Shown: positions 43,601-53,784, counted from the first letter of the stretch. The stretch is DNA of 64,000 bases from Bacillota bacterium (GCA_023411375.1 JAEYOW010000007.1:1-64000); one strand, 5' to 3'. Translations and numbers: made by a program. The notes: generated by a model from the letters alone, not told the origin.

Positions 43601-45983
43601 AGCCAGCATCCTCCGTATCGCCGGAAACGGCGTTTTCCTGCGGCTTTGCCGGACCGGCTTCCACAACCGCAGGCTGTTGGCTTTGCGTCTGCGCGTCCAC
43701 GATCTCCTCGGCGGCGCGTTCCGCGGCGGGCTCATCCAAGTCGATCCGGCGTAGCTCTTTTTCCTCCACAGCGCTTTCCTCGCCCTGTGGGAGCTTGGCG
43801 GTGGTGTGCGCCGCCACGTGCGCGGCGGCGGAAGGGCTGATGGTCGGGTACTCGATACGTTCGTGGAACACGCCGTTTAGCACCGTGGAAAACGCCTCGC
43901 AGATTTTGGAGATATCCTTGAGCGTGATGGGCGCGTTATCCAGCTGGCCGTCGTCCAGCTTGCTGCGTACCAGCCGGGCGATGAATTCCTCGATGGCCTT
44001 GGGCGTGGGGTCGGGCATGCTGCGCACGGCGGCCTCCACCGTGTCCGCCAGCATGATGATGGCGGTCTCCCTGGTATGCGGGCGCTTGCCGTCGTACCGG
44101 AAATCCGCGATGTCCACCGCCTGCCCATCGGCCTGCTGGAGCGCCTTGTGGTAGAAGTACATTACGGGCGTATCCCCGTGGTGCTCAATGATAACATCCT
44201 GAATTTCCTGCGGCAGGTGATACTGCTGCGCCATAATCAATCCGTCGCGCGTATGCGCGGTGACGATGGCCGCAGACACATAGGGGTTGGTATGCTCGTG
44301 TGGGTTTTCACCAATCTGGTTTTCCTTGAAATACAGCGGGCGCTTGAGCTTGCCGATATCATGGAAATACGCGCCGGCGCGGGCCAGCAGCGGGTTTGCG
44401 CCGATGGCCTCGGCGGCCGCCTCGGCGAGGTTGGCCACGATAATGCTGTGGTGATAGGTGCCCGACGCCTCAATCAACAGCCTGCGCAACAGCGGATGGT
44501 TGGGGTTGGAAAGCTCCAGGAGCTTTGCGGGCGTCGCCAGCCGGAAGAACGATTCGATCATCGGATCAAACGCGATGCACAACACCGACGCGATCAGCGC
44601 GCTGCCCGCGCTCCACAGCGCGTTGGTAAACACGTCCGCGACCGATGTGTTGGTCATGAAGCCGATGGTGAGGATGATGACGATGTTGGCTAGCGCCGTC
44701 AGGATGCCGCAAAGCAGCACCTGCTGGCGGTGCGGCTTGCGCCGGATGACGCTTATGGCGAAAATACCGCTGATGAACGAGGTAAACAGGAGATTAACCA
44801 TTTCGGCGCCGTAGGTGCTATCGCCGCCCGCGATCAGCGCGCTGACGAGCACGGACATCGCCAGGCAGCCCGCGATACCGGTGCTGGCGCTGAGAAGCCC
44901 GGTGAGCATCATCACGCCCAGCAGCACAGGCGCCATATAGGCGTGAATAAGCTGGCCCAAAATGCAGATGCCCAGCGTCAGGCACAAAATGAGCATCAGG
45001 ATGATCAAGCGTTTGGGACTTTGGAGCGTTATTTCGTCAAACAGCCTAAGCGAGATGATCAGCACGGACATGCTAAGAAGCACCAGCAAAATGCCGCCCA
45101 CATACATCATGATATCGACGTTTTCATCATCCAAAAGGCCTAGGCTGCGAAGCATCTCCAGCTGGTTGGCCGTCACGCGTTCGCGCGCGAGCACGATGTT
45201 CTGGCCCTGCTTGTAGATGACGGGTTCCACGGCGCTGCGGGCCTCGTCGCGCAGCTTTTCGGTGGCCTCCTGATCGATAACCATGTTTGGCTGAATGACC
45301 TTGCGCAGGATGGGCGTCACCACGTTTTGCAAAAGGTCCATATCGGTTTTGTAACCCATGATCTGCTGTAAATACTGGATGGACTCATTGACGTAACCCT
45401 CGCGTATGGTGGTGTTGAGGGTGTTTTCAACGGCCGCGGACAGGTTGTCGTACATGTCCAGCATCTGCGCGTCGGTGGCGCGCAGCAGGGTGTTGAGCTG
45501 ATAGTCGGCCAGCGTGATTTGCGTCAGCAGCGATTTGGCATATTCCAGCTCCGCCTCGGCAAAGACGTATTTGCCCTGCTTTTCCGGCTCCCCGGGCGCG
45601 TATTGCTCCAACACCTTCCGCCCGTACTGCTGCACGGCGTCCGCCTGCGTGAACACGGAGTTGAGGCTTTGCAAAACCTCGGCCGCAACGCCCTCCTTAA
45701 AAATGTAGCTGGGCTCAACCTGCTTGGCGGCTTCCTCACGCTGGCGCGCGGTGCTGATTTCGTCCACCACGTCCTTGCTGGCGGTAATGGTGGTGTGCGC
45801 GATGTCGCCCACCCTGAGGTCATACCGCTGCGGCGTGATGGCGATTACAAACAGCATGCACAGCACAAGCGTTCCGCATAGCAGCGCGTAAACGCACTGC
45901 GCCGTGCGGGATCGAAGCGCGTGGCCGATCGGTTCCCAGGAAAGCCGGCGCTTCTTGCGGCTGGGTCGTTTATTTGGCATCAT
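43590..45983 (-). CDS. pgpH: PgpH-type HD-domain membrane phosphodiesterase
   Basis: 797 residues. A first TM (~30-52), a large extracellular 7TMR-HDED domain (~55-295), seven TMs (~300-480), and a cytosolic HD domain with GTYHHS and AGAYFHDIGKLKRP. This is the architecture of PgpH (YqfF), which hydrolyses cyclic di-AMP. An acidic/Pro/Gln tail of ~80 residues follows. Start at 45983 (or ATG 45980) with AAGGGGTG; it overlaps phoH by 14 bp. Confidence 0.93.
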   Translation of the reverse strand: MMPNKRPSRKKRRLSWEPIGHALRSRTAQCVYALLCGTLVLCMLFVIAITPQRYDLRVGDIAHTTITASKDVVDEISTARQREEAAKQVEPSYIFKEGVAAEVLQSLNSVFTQADAVQQYGRKVLEQYAPGEPEKQGKYVFAEAELEYAKSLLTQITLADYQLNTLLRATDAQMLDMYDNLSAAVENTLNTTIREGYVNESIQYLQQIMGYKTDMDLLQNVVTPILRKVIQPNMVIDQEATEKLRDEARSAVEPVIYKQGQNIVLARERVTANQLEMLRSLGLLDDENVDIMMYVGGILLVLLSMSVLIISLRLFDEITLQSPKRLIILMLILCLTLGICILGQLIHAYMAPVLLGVMMLTGLLSASTGIAGCLAMSVLVSALIAGGDSTYGAEMVNLLFTSFISGIFAISVIRRKPHRQQVLLCGILTALANIVIILTIGFMTNTSVADVFTNALWSAGSALIASVLCIAFDPMIESFFRLATPAKLLELSNPNHPLLRRLLIEASGTYHHSIIVANLAEAAAEAIGANPLLARAGAYFHDIGKLKRPLYFKENQIGENPHEHTNPYVSAAIVTAHTRDGLIMAQQYHLPQEIQDVIIEHHGDTPVMYFYHKALQQADGQAVDIADFRYDGKRPHTRETAIIMLADTVEAAVRSMPDPTPKAIEEFIARLVRSKLDDGQLDNAPITLKDISKICEAFSTVLNGVFHERIEYPTISPSAAAHVAAHTTAKLPQGEESAVEEKELRRIDLDEPAAERAAEEIVDAQTQSQQPAVVEAGPAKPQENAVSGDTEDAGCEN

Positions 45984-46959
45984 TGCCTGCACCCCTTCGC
46001 GAACTTTCGTATGCTTCATAGGCTTTTACAACGGTCTGCACCAGATCGTGCCTGACCACGTCGGACTGACCGAGCCTGATGATGGCGATTTCGGGAATGC
46101 CCCCAAGCACATCCAGGGCCTGTAAAAGGCCGCTCTGCTTGCCAAAGGGCAGGTCGGTCTGGGTGATGTCTCCGGTTATAACGACGCGGCTGCCCGCGCC
46201 GAAGCGGGTGAGAAACATCTTCATCTGTTCGGGCGTGGTGTTCTGCGCCTCATCCAGAATGATGAAGCTGTCCGAGAGCGTGCGGCCGCGCATGTAGGCT
46301 AGCGGCGCAACCTCCAGCGCGCCGCGTTCCTGCAGGCGCTGGTAGCTTTCCGCGCCCATCATGTCATACAGGGCGTCAAACAGGGGCCGCAGGTAGGGGT
46401 CGACCTTCTGGCTTAAATCGCCGGGCAGGAAGCCCAGCTTTTCGCCCGCCTCCACGGCGGGGCGGGTGAGCACGATGCGCTCAATTTCCTTGTTGCGAAG
46501 CGCCACCACGGCCAGCGCCATGGCAAGATAGGTTTTGCCGGTGCCCGCAGGGCCGACGGCAAAGGTGAGCTCGTGCTCTCGAATGGCCTTTACGTATTCG
46601 TACTGGCCCAGGGTTTTACAACGGATGGGACGCCCGCGGTGGGTGATGGCAACCACCTCAAAGGCGATATCGTCCAGCTTGTCCAGCCGGTTTTCCTTGA
46701 CCAGGCTAAGCGCGTAGCGCAGCGTGGTGCGGTCCACCTGCGCCCGGCGCGCGTGCAGATCCATCAGCTTTTCCACAACGGCGCCCGCCATGGCGGCGTT
46801 CTCATTTTCGCCTGAGATAAACAGCTCGGAACCGCGCACCGTCAGGCTGACGTCCAGCTCGTTTTCAATCATGGGCAGGTTGCGCTCGTTAGCGCCGAAA
46901 AGGGAAAGGTAAGCGTCCATGCTGCTAAGCATGACGCGCTCTTGCGCGATTGCTGTCAA
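45970..46959 (-). CDS. phoH: PhoH-like ATPase
   Basis: 329 residues. Walker A GPAGTGKTYLA (~135), Walker B SFIILDEAQNTTPEQ and TGDITQTDLP define the PhoH/YbeZ family, an ATP-binding protein usually next to ybeY and linked to RNA metabolism. The frame can begin at TTG 46959, 9 nt from GGAGG, or at ATG 46932, which has no SD; TTG is preferred. Confidence 0.92.
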   Translation of the reverse strand: MTAIAQERVMLSSMDAYLSLFGANERNLPMIENELDVSLTVRGSELFISGENENAAMAGAVVEKLMDLHARRAQVDRTTLRYALSLVKENRLDKLDDIAFEVVAITHRGRPIRCKTLGQYEYVKAIREHELTFAVGPAGTGKTYLAMALAVVALRNKEIERIVLTRPAVEAGEKLGFLPGDLSQKVDPYLRPLFDALYDMMGAESYQRLQERGALEVAPLAYMRGRTLSDSFIILDEAQNTTPEQMKMFLTRFGAGSRVVITGDITQTDLPFGKQSGLLQALDVLGGIPEIAIIRLGQSDVVRHDLVQTVVKAYEAYESSRRGAGNDAK

Positions 46960-46975
46960 AAAAGCATGCCTCCGA

Positions 46976-48139
46976 TCACGGCGGCGGTCCGCCGCCGATA
47001 TCCATCAGCCACTCCGCGGTGGCGGTAGCGGCCAACGTATCACCTTCTATCATACAATAATCTACCCATTTGTCAATGATCTCATATCCATGCAAAGCGG
47101 TTTTCAACCGCTGCAACGCCGCGTCGCCGGCTTCGCGGCGCACCTCGCTTTGGTCGCGCGGGGTATACTGCATGCTTACCTCTCGTTGGACAACTTCCTT
47201 TTGATAAACGGGGAAAAAGCTGCCCACCACGGGAATCAGCCGTACATAGGTGTTGTAAGCCAGAAAATCCGGGGATTCCAGCGCCGCGGGCAGGCTGAGC
47301 CAAGGCGTGCACAGCTGCGTGCGCGCAAGCTCACGCCCGGTTTCTTCGCTTTGAATGTCAAAAAGCGGCATTTGAACCGTATGGGAGCGCCAGCAGCGCG
47401 CCATCACCACTCCGCGCGCCTGGACGGGCGTGAGCTGCTCGTCGCGCGCGCGTTCCACGCCGCTGATTAAAACCTGCCCCTTGCGAACGATATCGCCGGT
47501 CCTGACCTGCGCCGTGCCGGAAAAAACCTGTACCGATTGCACAATGCCGTCGCGCGCCGCCACCACGTCTCCGGGTCCGGCGGAGGGAAGGCCGGGCATC
47601 GGAACGCCCTGCGCAACGTCCACCACGAGGGTAATATTATAGACGTAGACATGGAACCACGCGATAGCCGGGTAGCGGCGCGTCAACTTCCGTTCCAGAG
47701 CATCGGCGTCCACGCTGTGCTTCGCCGTGGCGGCTCCGATGCCTTCCTGCGCAAGGAAGGCGGCGATATCCGCGCGGTACGCGCCGGCATTATGTATTTC
47801 GATCCGCCAAACAAATTGCAGCAGCGCGACCACCATGATAAGGCTTAACAGCAGGCCGATGGGAATGCCGGGCCTGGCGCGCAGCGAAGCCAAAAAGGCG
47901 GAAAACCGCAAAGGCTGCGCGCCCGTCAGCCGCCAGCCCTTCTCCTCCGCAATTTGACGGATAGCGGTAAGGTCGGAAGAGTAACACTCGCACACCAGCG
48001 TCCGGTGATTGGCGCGCCGGACGGAAACAAGCGGCACGCCGCTCTTTTGCATGGTGTTCATAAAGCGCTCCAGATTAAGCCCCGACAGGGTAAAGCGGTG
48101 GGTTAACAACGGGAGGCGGAGGGCTTTCACGGGCGTCAT
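46976..48139 (-). CDS. yqfD: sporulation protein YqfD
   Basis: 387 residues. A short cytosolic part, one TM (~95-115, IGLLLSLIMVVALLQFVW), then an exported domain with GDVVAARDGIVQSVQVFSGTAQV and a long C-terminal beta-rich region. YqfD is an outer-forespore sporulation protein in Bacillus, under sigma-E. It starts with an ATGA overlap with yqfC. Its presence supports spore formation. Confidence 0.9.
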   Translation of the reverse strand: MTPVKALRLPLLTHRFTLSGLNLERFMNTMQKSGVPLVSVRRANHRTLVCECYSSDLTAIRQIAEEKGWRLTGAQPLRFSAFLASLRARPGIPIGLLLSLIMVVALLQFVWRIEIHNAGAYRADIAAFLAQEGIGAATAKHSVDADALERKLTRRYPAIAWFHVYVYNITLVVDVAQGVPMPGLPSAGPGDVVAARDGIVQSVQVFSGTAQVRTGDIVRKGQVLISGVERARDEQLTPVQARGVVMARCWRSHTVQMPLFDIQSEETGRELARTQLCTPWLSLPAALESPDFLAYNTYVRLIPVVGSFFPVYQKEVVQREVSMQYTPRDQSEVRREAGDAALQRLKTALHGYEIIDKWVDYCMIEGDTLAATATAEWLMDIGGGPPP

Positions 48140-48396
48140 CCTTTCGGGCGGTAGGATAGCTTTTCAATCTTGCCAAAGACCACCAGCCCGTCCCGGTCGT
48201 AACGGGAAAGGGAGAGCTTCTGCCCGGTGATGACGAGATGGCCGCAAAGCGTCTTGAGTACGATCTCCGTCTCGGTACAGGCATAAATGCCCTGATGCTG
48301 CTCCACGATCAGCTTTTCGTCGCCCAGCAGGACGGATCGGGGCCAGCCAAAGACCAGTTCCTGCGGAATATCCGCGCGTTTGAGGCGTTCCAGCAT
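48136..48396 (-). CDS. yqfC: sporulation protein YqfC
   Basis: 86 residues. MLERLKRADIPQELVFGWPR and TLCGHLVITGQKLSLSRYDRDGLVVFGKIEKL match YqfC, a small beta-rich protein that is the usual partner of YqfD. GGGGAGG sits 7 nt before ATG 48396, ruling out the longer frame from 48489. Confidence 0.88.
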   Translation of the reverse strand: MLERLKRADIPQELVFGWPRSVLLGDEKLIVEQHQGIYACTETEIVLKTLCGHLVITGQKLSLSRYDRDGLVVFGKIEKLSYRPKG

Positions 48397-48530
48397 GCCA
48401 TGGCCTCCCCTAAAAAGCGTTTTGGGAAAGGGTATGCAAAAGGCGCGCGGCGCATGAATGGAACCGGGCGGACTCAAGCGGCGGCACAATGGAAATCCAG
48501 CTTTAGCAGGATCAGGGCTGGAAAAACGGC

Positions 48531-48558
48531 TTGCATTCGCGCGAAAAATCCGTATAAT
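48531..48558 (+). promoter_or_regulatory. promoter of the symporter gene
   Basis: TTGCAT (48531-48536), 16 bp, TATAAT (48553-48558). The expected transcription start near 48565 lies after the GTG at 48561, so translation must begin downstream. Confidence 0.7.
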
Positions 48559-48623
48559 AGGTGGCAGTAGTTGTCCCCGCGCTGGGGACGCGTAGGATTG
48601 TAGGATGGAAGGCGGGAACCCCT

Positions 48624-50141
48624 GTGAAGTTATGTATTCTGGTAGCTTATGTGTTGATGATGGTCATCGTGATCGCCGTGACGGCGAAAAAAAACTTGTC
48701 TCTGAACGAATTTTTGCTTGGCGGGCGTAACGTGGGGCCTTGGTTGAGCGCGTTAAGCTACGGCGCCAGCTACTTCAGCGCCGTAATCATCGTTGGCTAC
48801 GCCGGCTCCACGGGATGGACGGCGGGGCTTAGCGCCGTATGGTGCGGCATCGGCAACGCGCTGATTGGAAGCCTGCTGGCCTGGTCGTTGCTGGCAAAGC
48901 CGACGCGGCTGATGGGCGAACGGTTACAGGTGGCGACCCTGCCCGGCTTTTTTGAAAAGCGGTACGACAGCCGGCTGCTCAAGGTGCTGGCAAGCCTGAT
49001 TATCTTTGTGTTTTTGCTGCCATACTCGGCCAGCGTGTACAAGGGGCTTGGCAACATGTTCCGTCAGGCCTTTGGCTTTGACTATACTTGGTGCGTGATC
49101 GGCATCGCGCTGCTCTCGGCGGTGTACCTGTTTGCGGGCGGCTATAAGGCGACCGCGATTACGGACTTTATTCAGGGCATTATCATGCTGGTGGGCATCG
49201 CCGCGATTGTGTGCTACATTGTCAGGGCCGCCGGCGGACTGACGGAGGGGCTGGCGTTGCTGGGCACGGACGCCGTTGGCGGCGCAGGCATGAACACGCT
49301 GCTGCCCCCGGCCGGAAAAACCTCCTGGCTGCTGAGCAACGTGCTGCTGACCTCGCTGGGCGTGCTGGGCATGCCTCAGATGATACACAAATTTTTCGCC
49401 ATCAAGGACGCGGCCAGCGTCCGGCGCGCGACGGTCATTTCAACCTCGTTTGCGCTGGTGGTGGCGGGCGGCGCGTATTTTGCGGGCAGCTTCGGCCGCG
49501 TGGTACTCGCCAAAATCACCGCGCCGGGCGGCGCGGGCACGCTTGCGGATATGGTCAACAGCGGCGCGATGCCTATGGATCAGATCATGCCCGCGATGCT
49601 GACGGACCAGCAGGTTGTCGGCATTCCGGACGCGCTGCTGGGGCTGTTTGTGGTGCTGCTGCTATCCGCGAGTATCTCCACGCTGACCTCGCTGGTGCTG
49701 TCTTCCGCGTCGGTGATTACGCTCGATTTGGTTGGCACGCTGATACCGCTCAAGCAAAAGGCCTCGACGCTATTGATGCGGACATTGTGTTTTGTGTTTG
49801 TGGGGTTGTCGCTTGTGATCAACTTCCTGATGCAGGATACGCCCATCGTATCGCTCATGTCGCTTTCGTGGGGCACCATTGCGGGCGCGTTTCTGGCCCC
49901 CTTCCTTTACGGGCTGCTGTGGCGTGGGGTGACCAAGGCGGGCGCGTTTGCGGGCGTGATCGGCGGGGCGCTGATTTCGTTGCTGCCGCCGCTGCTGACC
50001 GGAGACATGGGCCTCGCGCCCATGAGCGGCGCGGCCGCGATGCTGTGCGGGCTGGTGATCGTGCCCGTGGCGAGCGCGCTTACCAGAGGCGCGGCATACA
50101 GCGCCGAGCATGTGGAGGCGGTGTTCGGGACGCGGGGATGA
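48624..50141 (+). CDS. sodium:solute symporter (SSS family)
   Basis: 505 residues with about 13 membrane segments. LNEFLLGGRNVGPWLSALSY, ASYFSAVIIVGYAGSTGW and AGGYKATAITDFIQG are the SSS (PutP/PanF-like) signature. It should import a small organic solute with sodium; the substrate is not evident. Start GTG 48624 follows GGAAGGCGGGAA and agrees with the promoter position. Confidence 0.9.
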   Translation: MKLCILVAYVLMMVIVIAVTAKKNLSLNEFLLGGRNVGPWLSALSYGASYFSAVIIVGYAGSTGWTAGLSAVWCGIGNALIGSLLAWSLLAKPTRLMGERLQVATLPGFFEKRYDSRLLKVLASLIIFVFLLPYSASVYKGLGNMFRQAFGFDYTWCVIGIALLSAVYLFAGGYKATAITDFIQGIIMLVGIAAIVCYIVRAAGGLTEGLALLGTDAVGGAGMNTLLPPAGKTSWLLSNVLLTSLGVLGMPQMIHKFFAIKDAASVRRATVISTSFALVVAGGAYFAGSFGRVVLAKITAPGGAGTLADMVNSGAMPMDQIMPAMLTDQQVVGIPDALLGLFVVLLLSASISTLTSLVLSSASVITLDLVGTLIPLKQKASTLLMRTLCFVFVGLSLVINFLMQDTPIVSLMSLSWGTIAGAFLAPFLYGLLWRGVTKAGAFAGVIGGALISLLPPLLTGDMGLAPMSGAAAMLCGLVIVPVASALTRGAAYSAEHVEAVFGTRG

Positions 50142-50190
50142 GCAAAGCGTCCGACTGGATGCGCTGGCTTTTCCAGGTATATCATTATTT

Positions 50191-50240
50191 TGAGGCCGTC
50201 GCTGGTTATCCTAATCGGCGACGACCTCATTTTATTTTTT
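50191..50240. terminator. terminator, symporter / kinase
   Basis: TGAGGCCGTCGC (50191-50202) pairs with GCGACGACCTCA (50218-50229) with one mismatch, followed by TTTTATTTTTT on the plus strand. It lies between two convergent genes. Confidence 0.8.
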
Positions 50241-50269
50241 GAACCAACATCACATATATCCCTGGGGAA

Positions 50270-51601
50270 TTAACGAAATTTGATTGTAACCATCCCGCCG
50301 GACTCGCGGTTGCGCAGTTCCAGCTGGCCCGCGTGCATTTTGGCTGCTTGTGCCGCAATCCAAAGGCCAAGGCCATTGTGCCCGTCGGCGCCGCGCGCCG
50401 CGTCACCGCGCCACAGGCGCTCTGTTGCGTGGCGTAACGCCGCGTTGCTGAAGCCGGGTCCTTCGTCACACACAGTGACGTGCCATCCTCCATCCGCCAT
50501 GCCGCCCACCAAATACACGTTTCCACCAGGCGGCGTGTGCTCAATGGCGTTTTGCACCACATTGCCAAGCGCGCGTAGCAAACGGCCTCTTTGAATGCTT
50601 GCGGTACCCTTCAGGCCGTTTTGGGCTCGCAGGCAAACCCTCATGGCTTGCGCAATGGGCATCGCGTTGTTGTAAAGCTCGTCAAACATGGCGGGCAGGC
50701 TGGCGTTTTCAAACGCCTCGTCCGTGCCGGCGGAAGTTTCCAGCAGGCTGGCAACATACTGCTTGGCACGGTCGTTGCTAGCCAGAATGGTTTCTACCCT
50801 TTTTCGGCCATTTTCGGGCAGGTCTTCATCCAGCAGAAGTTCGGCATTCCCGCCCACCAACGTGAGCGGGGTTTTCAAATCATGCGCAAGCGCCGCAATT
50901 TCCGCCTCGCGCTCCTGCTGCGCCGCCCACTGGGAGGATAGGGAGCCGTACAGCGCCTTTCGCATTTGCTCCATAGCGTCAAGCGCCTGATCGTACTCCC
51001 GTATGCCCGCGTGGGGTATTGTGAAATCCAGCTCCTGCGCGCCTATCTTTTTGCTTATGTCGCTGAACAGCTTCAGCTTGGCGGCGAGGCGGCGGCGCAG
51101 CCACAGGGTGTTGAACACCAGACAAAGCACGCACGCCGCGCCAAGCGTAGCCCACCACAGGAATTCAAAGGAGGGAAGCATGCGGCGAAGCGCGGGGTTA
51201 ACAAACTCTTTTCTGTAATGCCAGCGGAAGATCGCGGTGCTTCCATCCGCGTAGGTGCGGCGCAAAACATGAATGTCGTGCGTACCCTCCTGAAAAAAAA
51301 CGGCCAGGACTTCCCGCTTTTTTCCCTCCACGTTGCTTTCCAGCACTTTGCCGCTTTGATCAAACAGAGCGTATTCGGCCAGAAAACCGTCGCCGGGAGA
51401 AGAAAAGGCGGTTGGTTCTCCGGCGAGCATTCGCTCCACCTGCTGGTTGGAGACGTATCCCTCGTAAATGACGCCGGCGCTTTCAAGCCCGCCTTGGACG
51501 GCAAACCATACCATGCAGCAAAACAGCATACAGCCAAGCATTATGACGGCAAAGCGAGAGAGCATAAAGGAAAGGCTTACAGAGCGCTGTCTTTTCGCCA
51601 T
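50270..51601 (-). CDS. two-TM sensor histidine kinase (HisKA)
   Basis: 443 residues. TM1 (~13-35), an extracytoplasmic sensor (~36-145), TM2 (~148-168), a HAMP-like linker, HisKA with EIAALAHDLKTPLTL (His ~236) and the ATPase domain with NVVQNAIEHTPPGG and DEGPGFS. It phosphorylates the regulator encoded directly before it, with which it overlaps by 25 bp. GGGGGGTGG precedes the ATG. Kinases of this build near resistance genes often sense cell-wall stress; here this is only suggestive. Confidence 0.9.
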   Translation of the reverse strand: MAKRQRSVSLSFMLSRFAVIMLGCMLFCCMVWFAVQGGLESAGVIYEGYVSNQQVERMLAGEPTAFSSPGDGFLAEYALFDQSGKVLESNVEGKKREVLAVFFQEGTHDIHVLRRTYADGSTAIFRWHYRKEFVNPALRRMLPSFEFLWWATLGAACVLCLVFNTLWLRRRLAAKLKLFSDISKKIGAQELDFTIPHAGIREYDQALDAMEQMRKALYGSLSSQWAAQQEREAEIAALAHDLKTPLTLVGGNAELLLDEDLPENGRKRVETILASNDRAKQYVASLLETSAGTDEAFENASLPAMFDELYNNAMPIAQAMRVCLRAQNGLKGTASIQRGRLLRALGNVVQNAIEHTPPGGNVYLVGGMADGGWHVTVCDEGPGFSNAALRHATERLWRGDAARGADGHNGLGLWIAAQAAKMHAGQLELRNRESGGMVTIKFR

Positions 51602-52251
51602 TTATAGCCCACCCCCCAAACGGTCTCAATGGGGCTGAGACCGCTCAATTTCAGCTTTGCGCGAATGTTTTTGATATGCTCCGCGACGGCCGACGGATCG
51701 CCCCCGGCGTCTAAGCCGAATACCGCTTCGTATAGTTGCTCCTTGGTAAACACCTGTCCGGCATGAAGAGCCAGGTGTTCACAGAGGGCGTATTCGCCCT
51801 TGGTGAAGGGAAGCGTGTGCTCGCCCGCGATAGCCGCTTTTGCCTGCATGTCAAAGCGAACGCCGCCCCGGCTCAGGGTACGGACCGGCTGGCGCGCCTC
51901 CCGCCGCAGGTGAGCGTTCACCCGCGCGCGCAGTTCAGCAATGCTGAACGGCTTTTTGATGTAATCGTCGGCGCCAAGGCCAAAGCCCCGTACGAGAGCC
52001 GCGTCTTCCGTTCTGGCGGTCAGGAACAAAATGGGGCAATCCACCTCGGCGCGGATACGGTCGCAAAGGGAAAAACCGTCTTCTCCGGGCATCATCACAT
52101 CCACAAGCAGCAGATCGTACAGCCGGCACCGGGCGGGCAGCACGGCGGCGGCGTCTGCCTCGGCGTCTACCTGGTGGCCGTCTTTTTCCAGGGCTGCGCG
52201 TACCAGGGCCAGCATATCAAGGTCGTCGTCGACTACCAGGAGCTTGGGCAT
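51577..52251 (-). CDS. OmpR-family response regulator
   Basis: 224 residues. Receiver with DDD (8-10), phospho-Asp in LLLVDVMMPGEDG, FLTARTEDA and DDYIKKPFS; then a winged helix with LPFTKGEYALCEHLALHAGQ and IKNIRAKL... VWGVGYKW. It acts with the kinase at 50270. A TATACT on the minus strand near 52312-52307 suggests its own promoter, with a poor -35. Confidence 0.92.
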   Translation of the reverse strand: MPKLLVVDDDLDMLALVRAALEKDGHQVDAEADAAAVLPARCRLYDLLLVDVMMPGEDGFSLCDRIRAEVDCPILFLTARTEDAALVRGFGLGADDYIKKPFSIAELRARVNAHLRREARQPVRTLSRGGVRFDMQAKAAIAGEHTLPFTKGEYALCEHLALHAGQVFTKEQLYEAVFGLDAGGDPSAVAEHIKNIRAKLKLSGLSPIETVWGVGYKWRKDSAL

Positions 52252-52369
52252 CGTCTTTCCTCCCTGCTTTATTTTGTGCGGCGTTGCTTTCCCCGCGATT
52301 CAACCATAGTATAGGCAAAACGAAAGCGCCATGCGCCGGAGAAACGGGCCGGAACCTGGCGCAGCCCGG

Positions 52370-53629
52370 TCATTCTGCACTGATGATGGCCGTCGGGTGC
52401 GCCTCGGCTACGAATATCATCCCATCGTACAGCACTGCGGGCGGTTGGAACATCCGGTAGCTTGGCGGTAGAAGGCGCATAAACCACGCATAACCCTCGC
52501 CGAGATCTCCCATATATGTGTATTGTGAGATTAGCGCGCCAAGCTCGGAGGTTTCGGGAATCTTCGAAAAGTCCAGCCAGCAGAGATCTAGTCCCGCTGT
52601 TTTCGCCGCCTTTGCCAGCGGATCATGGGAGTAGAATACCTGATTTGTGCGCCTGCCAGAGGTCGAACCAGGCATGTTGCAGTTCGTTTTATAGAAGTCC
52701 GTGCCGATGGCATAGTAGCTATCGCCTATTTCATTTGCCAACAGCTTACCCATGGAGTCGTAGCTGCCCCACTTGGCCACATGGCCGTTATGCCCGGCGA
52801 CGAAGATACGCCCATGCCCGGCTAACCGCTCCTGCTCCGCTATCCACTGGACGTTCTCCGCCATGAGCCTGTCTCTGAGCGCAATGTTATCCGATGCCGG
52901 CGCATTTTGAAGCTCGAGGTATTGCAGAAGCATAGCCGCCAAGCGTATGGCCTGCGCCGAGTTTGCTTTGCCCGCCAGCTCGGTTTTGATCTGAACAAGG
53001 GTCTCCATTCTGGCGGCATCGTCATACTCGCCGCTCCAGTTCTCGCCGTCCATGAGCTTTTCCAAGGCCCCGGTATCCACGTCCAACTCCGCACAGGCCT
53101 CCATGAGGAACTGAAAGCTGTAAGCGTACCGCTGCATGTCAAAGCCGTAAAAGCGCAGATCGTCGCCCGCCTCGGCGCTGTCGTTATACTCGCGCATGAA
53201 CGAAATCAGCTCCGCCATCTCCTCCGTGCGGTATATGGCAAAGCCGATAGCGGCCGCAGCCTGCCGGGCGGTGCCCTCTCCGCCGTGAATGTAGCGGTTT
53301 ACCTGCTCGCAGCCGCCGTAGTCTCCCTCCAGCGCAAAGGCGCGTACACCGTAATTCTCCACCAGATGTATGAACACGTCCAATTTAAGCTCCTGGAATT
53401 CCACATTCCCATGGGTAGCCTCGCCCAAAGCGATTATTTTGGCGTTTTCCGGTATGGAGATATCCTCCAGCGTCCCGGCATAGGCCGCAAAGTCCTCCGG
53501 GCTCGCGCTCTCACCCGTGCCGAAGCCCCCGAAACGCATAAACACCGACGCCGCCAAAGTCAGCGCCGCAAACAGGCATAACACGACCAGCCAAACCTTG
53601 GAGCGTTTTTTTCTTGCTTTCTTCATCAT
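52370..53629 (-). CDS. membrane-anchored erythromycin-esterase-like protein
   Basis: 419 residues. A basic head and one TM (12-31) export the rest. IIALGEATHGNVEF (E70, H73) and FVAGHNGHVAKWG (~280) are the active-site motifs of the erythromycin esterase family, whose proven members open the macrolide lactone ring. FYGFDMQ and EGDYGG are also typical. Known Ere enzymes are cytosolic; the TM anchor and general divergence leave the substrate open. GGGAGG precedes the ATG. It lies 118 bp before the two-component genes on the same strand. Confidence 0.8.
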   Translation of the reverse strand: MMKKARKKRSKVWLVVLCLFAALTLAASVFMRFGGFGTGESASPEDFAAYAGTLEDISIPENAKIIALGEATHGNVEFQELKLDVFIHLVENYGVRAFALEGDYGGCEQVNRYIHGGEGTARQAAAAIGFAIYRTEEMAELISFMREYNDSAEAGDDLRFYGFDMQRYAYSFQFLMEACAELDVDTGALEKLMDGENWSGEYDDAARMETLVQIKTELAGKANSAQAIRLAAMLLQYLELQNAPASDNIALRDRLMAENVQWIAEQERLAGHGRIFVAGHNGHVAKWGSYDSMGKLLANEIGDSYYAIGTDFYKTNCNMPGSTSGRRTNQVFYSHDPLAKAAKTAGLDLCWLDFSKIPETSELGALISQYTYMGDLGEGYAWFMRLLPPSYRMFQPPAVLYDGMIFVAEAHPTAIISAE

Positions 53630-53784
53630 TCAAAATTGCCTCCCTTTTGATTACCCGCCGTAATGGTAGCAGGCAATTATAAGGATTTTATAAGGAGGCG
53701 GGAAACCGTGCAGAAAAGCATGTTTGCTGGAACGCAAGTAAATGATATCGAGATACGGGATATCCAAACAAGGCTATGATGGGG

